Shown here: positions 34,979 to 44,600 of the stretch, piece after piece
How the letters are laid out: the number at the start of each line of letters is the position of its first letter
Numbering within the stretch: the stretch's first letter is position 1
Assembly (NCBI RefSeq): GCF_024178315.1
Contig: NZ_JAMZIK010000010.1
Location: 45,655-109,654, forward strand
Length of the DNA: 64,000 nt
Direction: 5' to 3'
Origin: Siccirubricoccus soli
GTDB taxonomy: Bacteria; Pseudomonadota; Alphaproteobacteria; Acetobacterales; Acetobacteraceae
Position numbers and translations under genes: made by a program
Notes under the pieces: model-generated
What the model was told of the DNA's origin: nothing
The model's database searches: none
What the model saw: the letters and a program-made list of their open reading frames with translations, nothing else

Positions 34979-36229
34979 ATGTCCCCGACCACCCTCACCC
35001 GCCGCGCCGCGCTGGCCGGCCTCGGCAGCGCGCTGGCTGTCCCCTTGGCCCTGCCGGCCATCCGCCCCGCCTGGGCGCAGGGCGCCCCGATCAAGGTGGG
35101 CGTGCTGCACTCCCTCTCCGGCACCATGGCCATCTCGGAGACCGCGCTGCGCGACACCGTGCTGATGATGGTGGAATGGGCCAACGCCCAGGGCGGCGTG
35201 CTGGGCCGGAAGCTGGAAGCGGTGGTGGTCGATCCCGCCTCCAACTGGCCGCTCTTCGCCGAGAAGGCGCGCGAGCTGCTGCAGGTCCACAAGGTGGACG
35301 TGACCTTCGGCTGCTGGACCTCGGTCTCCCGCAAATCCGTGCTGCCGGTGTTCGAGGAGCTGAAGGGCCTGCTCTTCTACCCGGTGCAGTACGAAGGCGA
35401 GGAGGAGAGCCCGAACATCTTCTACACCGGCGCCGCGCCGAACCAGCAGGCGATCCCGGCGGTGGAATACCTGATGAGCGACGATGGCGGCGAGGCGAAG
35501 CGCATCGTCCTGCTCGGCACGGACTATGTCTATCCGCGCACCACCAACCGCATCCTGCGCGGCTTCCTCAACTCCAAGGGCATCGCCAATGCCGACATCA
35601 TGGAGGAATACACCCCCTTCGGGCACTCCGACTGGCAGGGCATCGTCGCCCGGGTGAAGCGCTTCGCCGGCGAGGGCAAGAAGACCGCCATCGTCAGCAC
35701 CATCAACGGCGACGCCAACGTCCCCTTCTACCGGGAGCTGGGCAACCAGGGCATCAAGGCGGAGGACATCCCCTGCGTCGCGTTCAGCGTGGGCGAGGAG
35801 GAGCTGGCGGGCATCGACACCAAGCCGCTGGTCGGCCACCTGGCCGCCTGGAACTACTTCATGTCGGTGCCCGGCGCACCGAATGAGGAGTTCAAGAAGC
35901 TCTGGCAGACCTACATCAAGAATCCGAAGCGCGTCACCAACGACCCGATGGAGGCCACCTATACCGGCTTCCGCATGTGGATGCAGGCGGTGCAGAAGGC
36001 CGGCACCACCGCGGTGGCGCAGGTGACGCCGGCGCTGATCGGCCAGAAGCTGACGGCCCCCTGCGGCTATGAGGAGGAGATGCTGCCGAACCACCACCTC
36101 TCCAAGCCGGTGCTGATTGGCGAGGTGCAGGCGGATGGCCAGTTCAACATCGTCTGGAAGACGCCGAACGCGGTGAAGGCGGAGAACTGGTCGCAGTTCA
36201 TCCCGGAAAACGCGAACCGCCGCCGCTAG
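34979..36229 (+). CDS. urtA: Urea ABC transporter substrate-binding protein
   Basis: The 416-residue protein has a twin-arginine-like export signal (LTRRAALAGLGSALAVPLAL, cleaved after AWA). Its core is a type I periplasmic binding fold with IKVGVLHSLSGTMAISE, TFGCWTSVSRKSVLPVFEELKGLLFYPVQYEGEEESPN and TINGDANVPFYRELGNQGI, which is the UrtA signature rather than a general amino-acid binding protein. It captures urea (or short amides) in the periplasm for UrtBCDE. An aggaagga ribosome site precedes the chosen start. It heads the five-gene operon. Confidence 0.95.
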   Translation: MSPTTLTRRAALAGLGSALAVPLALPAIRPAWAQGAPIKVGVLHSLSGTMAISETALRDTVLMMVEWANAQGGVLGRKLEAVVVDPASNWPLFAEKARELLQVHKVDVTFGCWTSVSRKSVLPVFEELKGLLFYPVQYEGEEESPNIFYTGAAPNQQAIPAVEYLMSDDGGEAKRIVLLGTDYVYPRTTNRILRGFLNSKGIANADIMEEYTPFGHSDWQGIVARVKRFAGEGKKTAIVSTINGDANVPFYRELGNQGIKAEDIPCVAFSVGEEELAGIDTKPLVGHLAAWNYFMSVPGAPNEEFKKLWQTYIKNPKRVTNDPMEATYTGFRMWMQAVQKAGTTAVAQVTPALIGQKLTAPCGYEEEMLPNHHLSKPVLIGEVQADGQFNIVWKTPNAVKAENWSQFIPENANRRR

Positions 36230-36303
36230 GGCGCCGATCGCGCGAACAGGCCATGGCCTGGCGCGTGCGGCGAAGGCTCCACGCCCCAGGGCAGGCGGAA
36301 GAC

Positions 36304-36327
36304 GGCGCCGGGCTGCGGCCCGGCGCC
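36304..36327 (+). other. Intercistronic hairpin between urtA and urtB
   Basis: ggcgccgggc and gcccggcgcc pair perfectly around TGCG in the 119-base gap after urtA. Such hairpins often stabilise the binding-protein message or cut downstream read-through, so that the binding protein is made in excess over the membrane parts; that role is inferred. Confidence 0.6.
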
Positions 36328-36348
36328 CACACGGTGCCAAGAGAGATC

Positions 36349-37908
36349 ATGAAACGTCACCTCCTCGGGCTTTGCCTCGCCCTGCTGCTGGCCTTGCCGG
36401 CCGCGGCGCAGGACCGCTTCGCCTCCGCCCTCGCCGGCCTCGGCGAGGGATTCGGCCAGACCGCGGAGGTGGCGGAGCGCCTCGGCGCGCTCGGCGACCC
36501 GCGCGCCATCCCGCTGCTGCGGGCGCTGCAGGACGGCACGCTGCGCCGCACCCCCGCCGGCGCCGTGCTGCTGCCCAACGGCACGGATGCCGCCACCGGC
36601 CAGCCCGCCGATGCGACGGGGGCCGAGCCGGTGCGCATCAACAACCGCGTCCGCCAGGTGTTGCGCGGCGCGCTTGGCCGGCTGCAGCTCATCTCGCCGG
36701 ACCCGGCGGAGCGGCTGGCGGCCGCCGAGGCGGTGTTCCGCAGCCCGGCGCCGGAGAATGTGCCGCTGCTGCAATCCGCCTTGACGCAGGAGCGGGAGGC
36801 GCGGATCCGCGCCCAGCTCGAGCTTGCCCTCGCCGCCTCCCAGCTCCGCGCCGACGACGCGGCGGCGAAGCGCGATGCCGTCGCCCGGCTCGGCACCGCC
36901 GCCACCACCGAGGCACGCGCCCTGCTGATCGAGGCCCGCGCCGCCAACCCGGAGATCGCCACCGCCATCGATGTCTCCATCGCCGCCATCGAGCAGCGCC
37001 TGGCGCTGCGCCGCGTGGTGGAGACGCTGTTCCAGGGACTCTCCCTCGGCTCCGTGCTGCTGCTGGCGGCGCTGGGCCTCGCTGTCACCTTCGGCGTCAT
37101 GGGCGTCATCAACATGGCGCATGGCGAGTTCGTCATGCTCGGCGCCTATGCCACCTTCGTGGTGCAGGAGCTCTGCCGCGGCATCCCCTGGCTGGCGCCC
37201 TGGTCCCTGCCCCTGGCGGTGCCGGCCGCCTTCCTCGTCACCGCCCTGGCCGGAGCAGTGCTGGAGCGCGGGCTGATCCGCCACCTCTACGGCCGGCCGC
37301 TGGAGACGCTGCTGATGACCTTCGGCGTTGGCATGATCCTCCAGCAGGCGGTGCGTCTCGCCTTCGGCGCGCAGAACCGGGAAGTCGTCAGCCCTTCCTG
37401 GATGCAGGGCACGCTGATGTTCCCGGGCGGCATCGCGATGACGCAGAACCGGCTCTGGATCATCGTCTTCGGCATCTTCGTGCTGCTGCTGGTGGTCGCC
37501 GCCATCCGCTTCACCCGCTTCGGGCTGGAGATGCGGGCAGTGGTGCAGAACCGCCGCATCGCCGCCACCATGGGCATCCGCACCGGGCGGGTGGACGCCA
37601 TGACCTTTGCCTTCGGTTCCGGCCTGGCTGGCCTCGCCGGCGTCGCGCTCAGCCAGATCGACAATGTCTCGCCCAATCTCGGCACCGGCTACATCATCGA
37701 CAGCTTCATGGTGGTGGTGTTCGGCGGCGTCGGCTCGCTGGCCGGCACGCTGGTGGGCGCGCTGACCCTCGGCGTCGTCAACAAGGTGCTGGAACCCTAT
37801 GCCGGCGCGGTGCTCGCCAAGGTCTGCGTCCTCGTCGCCATCATGCTGTTCATCCAGCGCCGGCCGAAAGGCCTCTTCGCGCTCAAGGGAAGGGCTGCGG
37901 AATCGTGA
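36349..37908 (+). CDS. urtB: Urea ABC transporter permease UrtB
   Basis: This 519-residue protein has a signal peptide (MKRHLLGLCLALLLALPAAA) and an extra N-terminal periplasmic helical region of about 210 residues, both typical of UrtB and absent from LivH. The LivH-like permease core follows, with FGVMGVINMAHGEFVMLGAY, GVGMILQQAVRLAFG and FGGVGSLAGTLVGALTLG. The start follows agagagatc. Its stop overlaps the GTG start of urtC (GTGA). Confidence 0.95.
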   Translation: MKRHLLGLCLALLLALPAAAQDRFASALAGLGEGFGQTAEVAERLGALGDPRAIPLLRALQDGTLRRTPAGAVLLPNGTDAATGQPADATGAEPVRINNRVRQVLRGALGRLQLISPDPAERLAAAEAVFRSPAPENVPLLQSALTQEREARIRAQLELALAASQLRADDAAAKRDAVARLGTAATTEARALLIEARAANPEIATAIDVSIAAIEQRLALRRVVETLFQGLSLGSVLLLAALGLAVTFGVMGVINMAHGEFVMLGAYATFVVQELCRGIPWLAPWSLPLAVPAAFLVTALAGAVLERGLIRHLYGRPLETLLMTFGVGMILQQAVRLAFGAQNREVVSPSWMQGTLMFPGGIAMTQNRLWIIVFGIFVLLLVVAAIRFTRFGLEMRAVVQNRRIAATMGIRTGRVDAMTFAFGSGLAGLAGVALSQIDNVSPNLGTGYIIDSFMVVVFGGVGSLAGTLVGALTLGVVNKVLEPYAGAVLAKVCVLVAIMLFIQRRPKGLFALKGRAAES

Positions 37909-38999
37909 GCGCCACCCTCGCCTCCCCCGCGCCATCCGGCTTCGGCCGCATGACGCTGCGCCTGGTCCTCATCGGGGCCGTGCTGATCCTCGCCCTGCTG
38001 CCGGTGCTGAACCAGATGCCGACGGACAGCGCGCTGCATGTCTCGGATTTCGTCGTCACGGTCTGCGGCAAGTGGATCACCTACGCGGTGCTTGCCTTGG
38101 CCATCGACCTGGCCTGGGGCTATGCCGGCATCCTCTCCCTCGGCCATGGCGCCTTCTTCGCCCTCGGCGGCTATGCGATGGGCATGCATCTGATGCGCCT
38201 CATCGGGCCGCGCGGGGTCTATGGCCATCCGGTGCTGCCGGATTTCATGGTCTTTCTCGGCTATCAGGAACTGCCCTGGTACTGGCTGGGCTTCGACCAT
38301 TTCCCCTTCGCCATCCTCATGGCCATGGCGGTGCCGGGGCTGCTGGCGCTGGTCGTCGGCTACCTCGCCTTTCGCAGCCGCATCACCGGCGTCTATCTCT
38401 CCATCATCACCCAGGCGATGACCTACGCCCTGATGCTGGCCTTCTTCCGCAACGACATGGGCTTCGGCGGCAATAACGGCTTCACCGACTTCAAGGAGCT
38501 GCTGGGCATGCCGCTGAACACGCCGAATGCCCGTTCGGTGCTGTTCTACGCCTCGCTCGCGCTGCTGCTCGGCGCGCTCTGGCTCTGCAGCGCCGTCACC
38601 CGTTCCAAGCTCGGCCGCGTGCTGGTGGCGATCCGCGATGCCGAGAGCCGGGTGCGCTTCCTCGGCTATGACGTGACGCAGCACAAGCTCTTCGTCTTCG
38701 TCCTCTCCGCCGTGCTGGCCGGCCTCGCCGGCGCGCTCTACGTGCCGCAGGTGGGCATCATCAACCCCGGCGAGTTCAGCCCGGCCAATTCCATCGAGGC
38801 CGTGATCTGGGTGGCGGTTGGCGGCCGCGGCACGCTGCTGGGCGCGCTGCTCGGCGCCTTCTCGGTCAATGCGCTGAAGACCTGGCTGACGACGGTGGCG
38901 CCCGATCTCTGGCTCTTCGCGCTCGGCGGCCTCTTCGTCGCCGTCACGCTCTTCCTGCCCCGCGGCCTGATCGGCCTGTTCACGAAGGCGCCGAAATGA
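37905..38999 (+). CDS. urtC: Urea ABC transporter permease UrtC
   Basis: The 364-residue LivM-like permease has about nine membrane helices and the family stretches LAWGYAGILSLGHGAFFALGGYAMG and AIRDAESRVRFLGYDVTQHKLFVF. The GTG at 37905 overlaps the urtB stop by four bases and is preferred over an ATG 15 codons later. It pairs with UrtB to form the membrane channel. Its stop overlaps the urtD start (ATGA). Confidence 0.93.
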   Translation: MSATLASPAPSGFGRMTLRLVLIGAVLILALLPVLNQMPTDSALHVSDFVVTVCGKWITYAVLALAIDLAWGYAGILSLGHGAFFALGGYAMGMHLMRLIGPRGVYGHPVLPDFMVFLGYQELPWYWLGFDHFPFAILMAMAVPGLLALVVGYLAFRSRITGVYLSIITQAMTYALMLAFFRNDMGFGGNNGFTDFKELLGMPLNTPNARSVLFYASLALLLGALWLCSAVTRSKLGRVLVAIRDAESRVRFLGYDVTQHKLFVFVLSAVLAGLAGALYVPQVGIINPGEFSPANSIEAVIWVAVGGRGTLLGALLGAFSVNALKTWLTTVAPDLWLFALGGLFVAVTLFLPRGLIGLFTKAPK

Positions 39000-39760
39000 A
39001 CGCCGCCCAGCTCACCGCCCCGGCGCCCGACCCGCTGCTCTATCTGGACGGCGTCTCCGTCGTCTTCGACGGGTTCAAGGCGCTGAACGCCCTCTCCCTC
39101 ATCATCGACCCGGGCGAGCTGCGCGCCATCATCGGCCCGAACGGCGCGGGCAAGACGACGATGATGGATGTCATCACCGGCAAGACCCGCCCGACCGAGG
39201 GCGTGGTCCGCTTCCGCGACCACGATCTGACGAAGCTGGACGAGGCGAGCATCGCCAATCTCGGCATCGGCCGGAAATTCCAGAAGCCGACGATGTTCGA
39301 CAAGCTGACGGTGTTCGAGAATCTCGAGCTCGCGCTGAAGGCGCCGCGCGGACCGCTCGCCTGCCTGCGCTGGGTGCTGGGCGGCGGCGACCGCGCCCGG
39401 ATCGAGCAGACGCTGGAGGAGGTGGGGCTGGCATCCCGGGCGCATGACCTGGCGGGCGTGCTCAGCCATGGCCAGCGGCAATGGCTGGAGATCGGCATGC
39501 TGCTGATGCAGGACCCGGAGCTGCTGCTGGTGGACGAGCCGGTGGCCGGCATGACCGACCAGGAGACCGAGCACACCGCCGCCCTGCTGGTGCGCATCGC
39601 CGGGCGGCGCAGCGTGGTGGTGGTGGAGCATGACCTGGAATTCGTCCGCGCCCTGGGCAGCAAGGTGACGGTGCTCTGCGAGGGCTCGATGCTCTCCGAG
39701 GGCAGCATCGACCATGTGCAGAACGACCCGCGGGTCATCGAAGTCTATCTGGGGCGCTGA
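38996..39760 (+). CDS. urtD: Urea ABC transporter ATP-binding protein UrtD
   Basis: This 254-residue ATPase has Walker A GPNGAGKTT, signature VLSHGQRQWLEIGMLL (the SHGQRQ form is characteristic of UrtD), Walker B LLLVDEPVAGM and switch histidine VVEHD. It powers urea import together with UrtE. Translationally coupled to urtC by ATGA and three bases ahead of urtE. Confidence 0.95.
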   Translation: MNAAQLTAPAPDPLLYLDGVSVVFDGFKALNALSLIIDPGELRAIIGPNGAGKTTMMDVITGKTRPTEGVVRFRDHDLTKLDEASIANLGIGRKFQKPTMFDKLTVFENLELALKAPRGPLACLRWVLGGGDRARIEQTLEEVGLASRAHDLAGVLSHGQRQWLEIGMLLMQDPELLLVDEPVAGMTDQETEHTAALLVRIAGRRSVVVVEHDLEFVRALGSKVTVLCEGSMLSEGSIDHVQNDPRVIEVYLGR

Positions 39761-39763
39761 CCC

Positions 39764-40459
39764 ATGCTGCGTGTCGAAGGCATCGATCTTTCCTACGGCG
39801 CCTCGCGCTGCCTGCGCGGCGTTTCGCTGGAGGCGGACCCCGGGCGCGTCACCTGCGTGCTGGGGCGGAACGGCGTCGGCAAATCCTCGCTCATGCGGGC
39901 GATCGTCGGGCTGGAGCGGGTCCAAAGCGGCCGGATCATCTGGGAGGGCCGCGACGTCGCCGGCTTGGCGCCGGCGGAGCGCGCCCGCGCCGGCATCGGC
40001 TATGTGCCGCAGGGGCGGGAGATCTTCCCCTTCCTGACGGTGCAGGAGAATCTGGAGACGGCGCTCGCCGCCGCCCCACGCGGCAGCAAGGTGCCGGAGG
40101 AGGAGATCTTCGCCCTCTTCCCGATCCTCAAGCAGTTCCTGAAGCGCCGGGGCGGCGACCTTTCCGGTGGGCAGCAGCAACAGCTTGCCATTGCGCGGGC
40201 GCTGACCGCGCGGCCGCGGCTGCTGATCCTCGACGAGCCGACCGAGGGCATCCAGCCCAATGTCATCAAGGACATCGCCCGCGTCATCCGGCTGCTGGCG
40301 CGGGAGAAGAATTTCGCCGTGGTGCTGGTGGAGCAGTACTACGAATTCGCCCGCGACCTCGCCGACCGTATCGCCGTGATGGTGCGCGGCGAGGTGGCGC
40401 TGGGCGGGCCGGTGGAGAGCCTGGAGGATGAGGAGGTACGGCGGCTGCTGACGGTGTGA
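39764..40459 (+). CDS. urtE: Urea ABC transporter ATP-binding protein UrtE
   Basis: The 231-residue LivF-like ATPase has Walker A GRNGVGKSS, the Q-loop region YVPQGREIFPFLTVQENL, signature DLSGGQQQQLAIARAL, Walker B LLILDEPTEGIQPN and switch VLVEQYYEFA. It is the last gene of the urt operon. No urease gene follows, so urease must lie elsewhere if urea is used as nitrogen source. Confidence 0.95.
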   Translation: MLRVEGIDLSYGASRCLRGVSLEADPGRVTCVLGRNGVGKSSLMRAIVGLERVQSGRIIWEGRDVAGLAPAERARAGIGYVPQGREIFPFLTVQENLETALAAAPRGSKVPEEEIFALFPILKQFLKRRGGDLSGGQQQQLAIARALTARPRLLILDEPTEGIQPNVIKDIARVIRLLAREKNFAVVLVEQYYEFARDLADRIAVMVRGEVALGGPVESLEDEEVRRLLTV

Positions 40460-40462
40460 GGC

Positions 40463-40477
40463 CGGGCCATCGGCCCG
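40463..40477. terminator. Small GC hairpin between urtE and the cyclase gene
   Basis: cgggcc-ATC-ggcccg lies just after the urtE stop at a convergent junction and is followed by ctaatcc. It is short, so termination is tentative. Confidence 0.45.
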
Positions 40478-40478
40478 C

Positions 40479-41171
40479 CTAATCCTCCAGCAGCGCCACC
40501 GCCCGGATGGGGCTGCCCGTGCCGCCCGCGATCTTCAGCGGAAAGCCGATGAAGCGGAACCGCCCCTTGCCCACCAGCTGGTCCAGATTCACCAGCCCCT
40601 CGATATGAGTGAAGCCCATGTCGCGGCAAACATGGTGCACCTCGAAATTGCTCCGGCCTGGCCGGCCGGGGGAGACCGCCTCCACCCCGAAGGCGGTGAT
40701 GCCGTGCCGACCCAGCCAGGTCGCGCTTTCCTTCGTCAGGCCGGGGAAGTCGGTGAGATAGCCCTCCGTCCCCCAGGTGCGGCGGTAATGGTCCATGTGC
40801 AGCAGCACCGTGTCGCGTGGCTTGATCTTCACGCCAGCGGCCTCGACCGCCGCCTCCAGATCGCCGACCGAGATATCGCTCTTCAGCGGCTTATGGGAAA
40901 GGTCGAGGCACACCGCCTCGGTGAAGAAATTCTCCAGCGGCATCTCATCGATGCCCTTCGCCCCCGGCCGCTCATCGAAATGCCGCGGCGCATCGACATG
41001 GGTACCGGAATGGTCACCCATGTTCAGCAGCATGACGGCGGAGGAAAACACATAGCCCTCCACCTCCCGCTTCTCCGCATGGGTGGTGAATTCGGAGAGG
41101 CTGATCATCGGGTGGTTCGGCAACCGCGGCATCTTGTGGGTGATGGTGCGGGACAGGTCGATCAGGCGCAT
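40479..41171 (-). CDS. Cyclase-family metal-dependent hydrolase (KynB-like)
   Basis: This 230-residue protein belongs to the cyclase/kynurenine formamidase family: MRLIDLSRTITHKMP at the start and the metal motif GDHSGTHVDAPRHF. It would hydrolyse a formamide, lactam or lactone-like bond with a bound metal. KynB is about this length, but other members are isatin hydrolases or unassigned, so I leave the substrate open. It converges on the urt operon and is divergent from the transglutaminase cluster. Confidence 0.85.
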   Translation of the reverse strand: MRLIDLSRTITHKMPRLPNHPMISLSEFTTHAEKREVEGYVFSSAVMLLNMGDHSGTHVDAPRHFDERPGAKGIDEMPLENFFTEAVCLDLSHKPLKSDISVGDLEAAVEAAGVKIKPRDTVLLHMDHYRRTWGTEGYLTDFPGLTKESATWLGRHGITAFGVEAVSPGRPGRSNFEVHHVCRDMGFTHIEGLVNLDQLVGKGRFRFIGFPLKIAGGTGSPIRAVALLED

Positions 41172-41232
41172 GGGAACCCCCTGAGGACGAGCAGGCCAGC
41201 GGAGTATGAACCACGGGCAAGGTCCGGCAAGC

Positions 41233-41248
41233 TGGCACCCGCATTGCA
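41233..41248 (+). promoter_or_regulatory. Sigma-54-type promoter upstream of the amidoligase cluster
   Basis: tggcacccgcattgca matches TGGCACR-N4-TTGCW at all positions except the purine at position 7, with correct GG/GC spacing, on the strand of the transglutaminase-DUF2126 gene. Transcription would begin near 41260, leaving a leader of about 380 bases. The rest of 41172-41639 is GC-rich sequence with no gene that I can support. Confidence 0.5.
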
Positions 41249-41639
41249 TCCCCTTGCGCCATCAAGGGAGGGACCCCGACCCTGCGCCGCCGCCCTGACC
41301 TGCCCCTCGGCCCCGTCCCATGGCCCGGCGCCCTGGCCGACCCTATCCCCTTCCAGCCGGGCGCGCCCGCTTTGCCCGCCCGCTGGGCAGGCCGGCTCCC
41401 CGGCCGGGCAGTCCGGTGTCCTCCCTCCCGCCGCGCGCATGGCTCGGCCCCGATAAGATCGGTGCTGTCCCCGCCGCTTTCCTGCTCCATGCGCCGCCGC
41501 CCCACGCCCCGCCCCGGCAGGACCGGCACCATCCCACCAAGCCGAACCAGGCTGCCCCGGCCATGATGCGCCCGGCGCAGCTCCACCCCCGGCCCCTGCC
41601 CGCCGGCGCAGGGCTGCGAGCCCCGGAAGACCCCGCCCG

Positions 41640-44600
41640 ATGCCGCTCCACATCGCCCTGACCCACCGCACCTCCTACCGCTACGACCGCGCCGTCTCGC
41701 TCGGCCCGCAGACCATCCGGCTGCGCCCGGCGCCGCATGCCCGCACGCCCATCATCAGCTACGCGCTGAAGATCGAGCCCCGGCCGCATTTCCTGAACTG
41801 GATGCAGGACCCGCAGGGCAACCACCTGGCCCGCGTGGTCTTCCCCGAGCGGGTGACGCATTTCGACGTCACGGTGGACCTCGTCGCCGACATGGCGACC
41901 ATCAACCCCTTCGACTTCTTCCTGGAGCCGGAGGCCGAGACCTGGCCCTTCGCCTATGACCCGGTGCTGGAGCAGGAGCTCGCCCCCTTCCGCAAGCTGG
42001 AGACGCCGGGGCCGCTGCTCGCCGCGCTGATCGCCGAGGCCCAAGGGAACCATGAAAAGGGCCGGCAGCCCACGGTGGACATGCTCGTCGGCCTCAACCG
42101 CGCCGTCCAGGAACGCATCGCCTATGTGGTGCGGATGGAGCCCGGCGTCTGGACGCCGGAGGAGACGCTGGCCAACGGCAAGGGAAGCTGCCGCGACAGC
42201 GCTTGGCTGCTGGTCCAGCTTCTCCGCCATCTCGGCTATGCCGCGCGCTTCGTCTCCGGCTATCTCATCCAGCTCGTCGCCGATGTGAAGCCGCTGGCGG
42301 GCCCTGAGGGCCCGGCCACCGATTTCACCGATCTCCACGCCTGGGCCGAGGTCTATCTCCCCGGCGCCGGCTGGATCGGCCTGGATGCCACCTCCGGCCT
42401 GATGGCGGGCGAGGGCCATATCCCGCTCGCCGCGACGCCGGATCCGGTCTCCGCCGCCCCCATCACCGGCCTCATCGAGAAGGCGGAGACGAGCTTCGAA
42501 TTCCACATGGAAATCAGCCGCGTGCGGGAGACGCCGCGCGTGACCAGGCCCTACACCGAGGCGCAGTGGCAGGACATCCTCGCCCGCGGCCAAGCGGTGG
42601 ACCGCGCGCTTGCCGCCGGCGATGTCCGCCTGACCATGGGCGGGGAGCCGACCTTCATCGCCACGGACGATATGGACGCGGCGGAGTGGAACACCGCCGC
42701 CCTCGGCCCCACCAAACGAAAATATGCCGGCCGCCTGCTGCGCCGGCTGGCGAAGCTCTGGTCCCCCGGCGCCGCGCTGCAATACGCCATGGGCAAGCAC
42801 TATCCGGGCGAGCAGCTTCCCCGCTGGGCGCTCTATTCCCATTGGCGGAAGGATGGCGAGGCGATCTGGCGCGACCCCGACCTGCTGGCCTCGGATGACG
42901 ATACGGATGACGCGACGGCCGAGGACGCCGCCCGCTTCGCCGCCCTGCTGGCCGAGCGGCTGCAGGTGGATCCCTCCCTGGTCCAGCCGGCGCATGAGGA
43001 CATCCACTACTATCTGTGGCGGGAGAAGCGCCTGCCCGCCAATGTCCTGACGGAAGACGCGAAGCTGCGCGACCCGCTGGAGCGCGCCCGCCTCGCCCGG
43101 GTCTTCGGCCAGGGCCTGGCCAGCCCGGTCGGCAGCGTGCTGCCGCTGCGGCGGGTGATGCAGGACGGCTCGCGGCGCTGGCAATCCGGCCCCTGGTTTT
43201 TCCGCGACGGCCGGCTCTTCCTCCTCCCCGGCGACAGCCCCATCGGCTTCCGCCTGCCGCTGGACAGCCTGCCCTGGCTGTCGGAGGAGGATGCCGCCCG
43301 GCAATTCGAGCCGGAGCCCGACCCCTTCGCGCCGCGGGACGCGCTGCCCTCGCGGCAGGCCTTCGAACGCTCGCGCCTGCCGGAGGGCCACGGCCCCGCC
43401 CTGGGCGCCGAGGATTTCCGCCCCATGCCGCAGGACCTGCCCGTGGTCGGGCGGAGCGACCCGGGCGTGGTCCGCACCGCCCTTGCCGTGGAAGCGCGGG
43501 GCGGCCTCCTCCATGTCTTCTTCCCGCCGCTCACCCAGGCGGAGGACTGGTTGGACCTCGCCGCCGCCATCGAGGGCACGGCGCAGGAAACCGGCCGGCA
43601 GGTGGTGCTGGAAGGCTACCTGCCGCCGCGCGACGAGCGGCTGCTGAGCTTCTCCGTCACCCCCGATCCGGGCGTGATCGAGGTGAACATCCACCCCAGC
43701 GCCGCCTGGGCCGAGCATGTCGAGCGCACCGAGCAGCTCTATGAGGAAGCGCGGCAGACCGGGCTCTCGGCCGAGAAATTCATGCTCGATGGCCGCCATG
43801 TCGGCACCGGCGGCGGCAACCATGTGGTGATGGGCGGCGCCACCCCGGCGGACAGCCCCTTCCTCCGTCGCCCGGACCTGCTGAAATCGCTGCTCGGCTT
43901 CTGGCACAACCATCCGAGCCTCTCCTACCTGTTCAGCGGCCTCTTCATCGGCCCGACCAGCCAGCATCCGCGGGTGGACGAGGCGCGGCAGGACAGCCTT
44001 GCCGAGCTGGAGGTCGCGTTCGGCCGCATCACGCCGAAACAGGAAACCCCGCCCTGGCTGACCGACCGGCTCTTCCGCAACATCCTCTGCGACATGACCG
44101 GCAACACCCACCGGACCGAGTTCTGCATCGACAAGATGTACGCGCCGGAGAGCAGCTCCGGCCGGCTCGGTTTGGTGGAATACCGCGCGCTGGAAATGCC
44201 GCCGCATGCCCGCATGTCGGCGGCGCAGATGCTGCTGATGCGCAGCGCCATCGCCGCCTTCTGGCAGACACCTTATGATCGCCGCCTGATCCGCTGGGGC
44301 ACGAGGCTGCATGACGAGTTCATGCTGCCGCATTACGTGCAGCAGGATTTCGCCGATGCGCTGCGGGAGCTGGCCGATCTCGGCTTCCCGCTCGAGGAGT
44401 CCTGGTTCGCGCCACACCAGGAATTCCGCTTCCCCCGGATCGGGGAGGTGACGCTGCGCGGCATCGGGCTGGAGTTGCGCCATGCGCTGGAACCCTGGCA
44501 TGTGCTGGGCGAGGAGCCCGCGGCCGGCGGCACGGCGCGCTATGTGGACAGCAGCACGGAGCGGCTGCAGGCCCGGGTCTCCGGCTGGGTGGAGGAACGC

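Noticed and set aside
41172..41639. Small genes in the cyclase-transglutaminase spacer
   Set aside because: Short Pro/Arg/Ala-rich frames occur in several phases with no ribosome site or recognisable domain; only a promoter candidate is supported.
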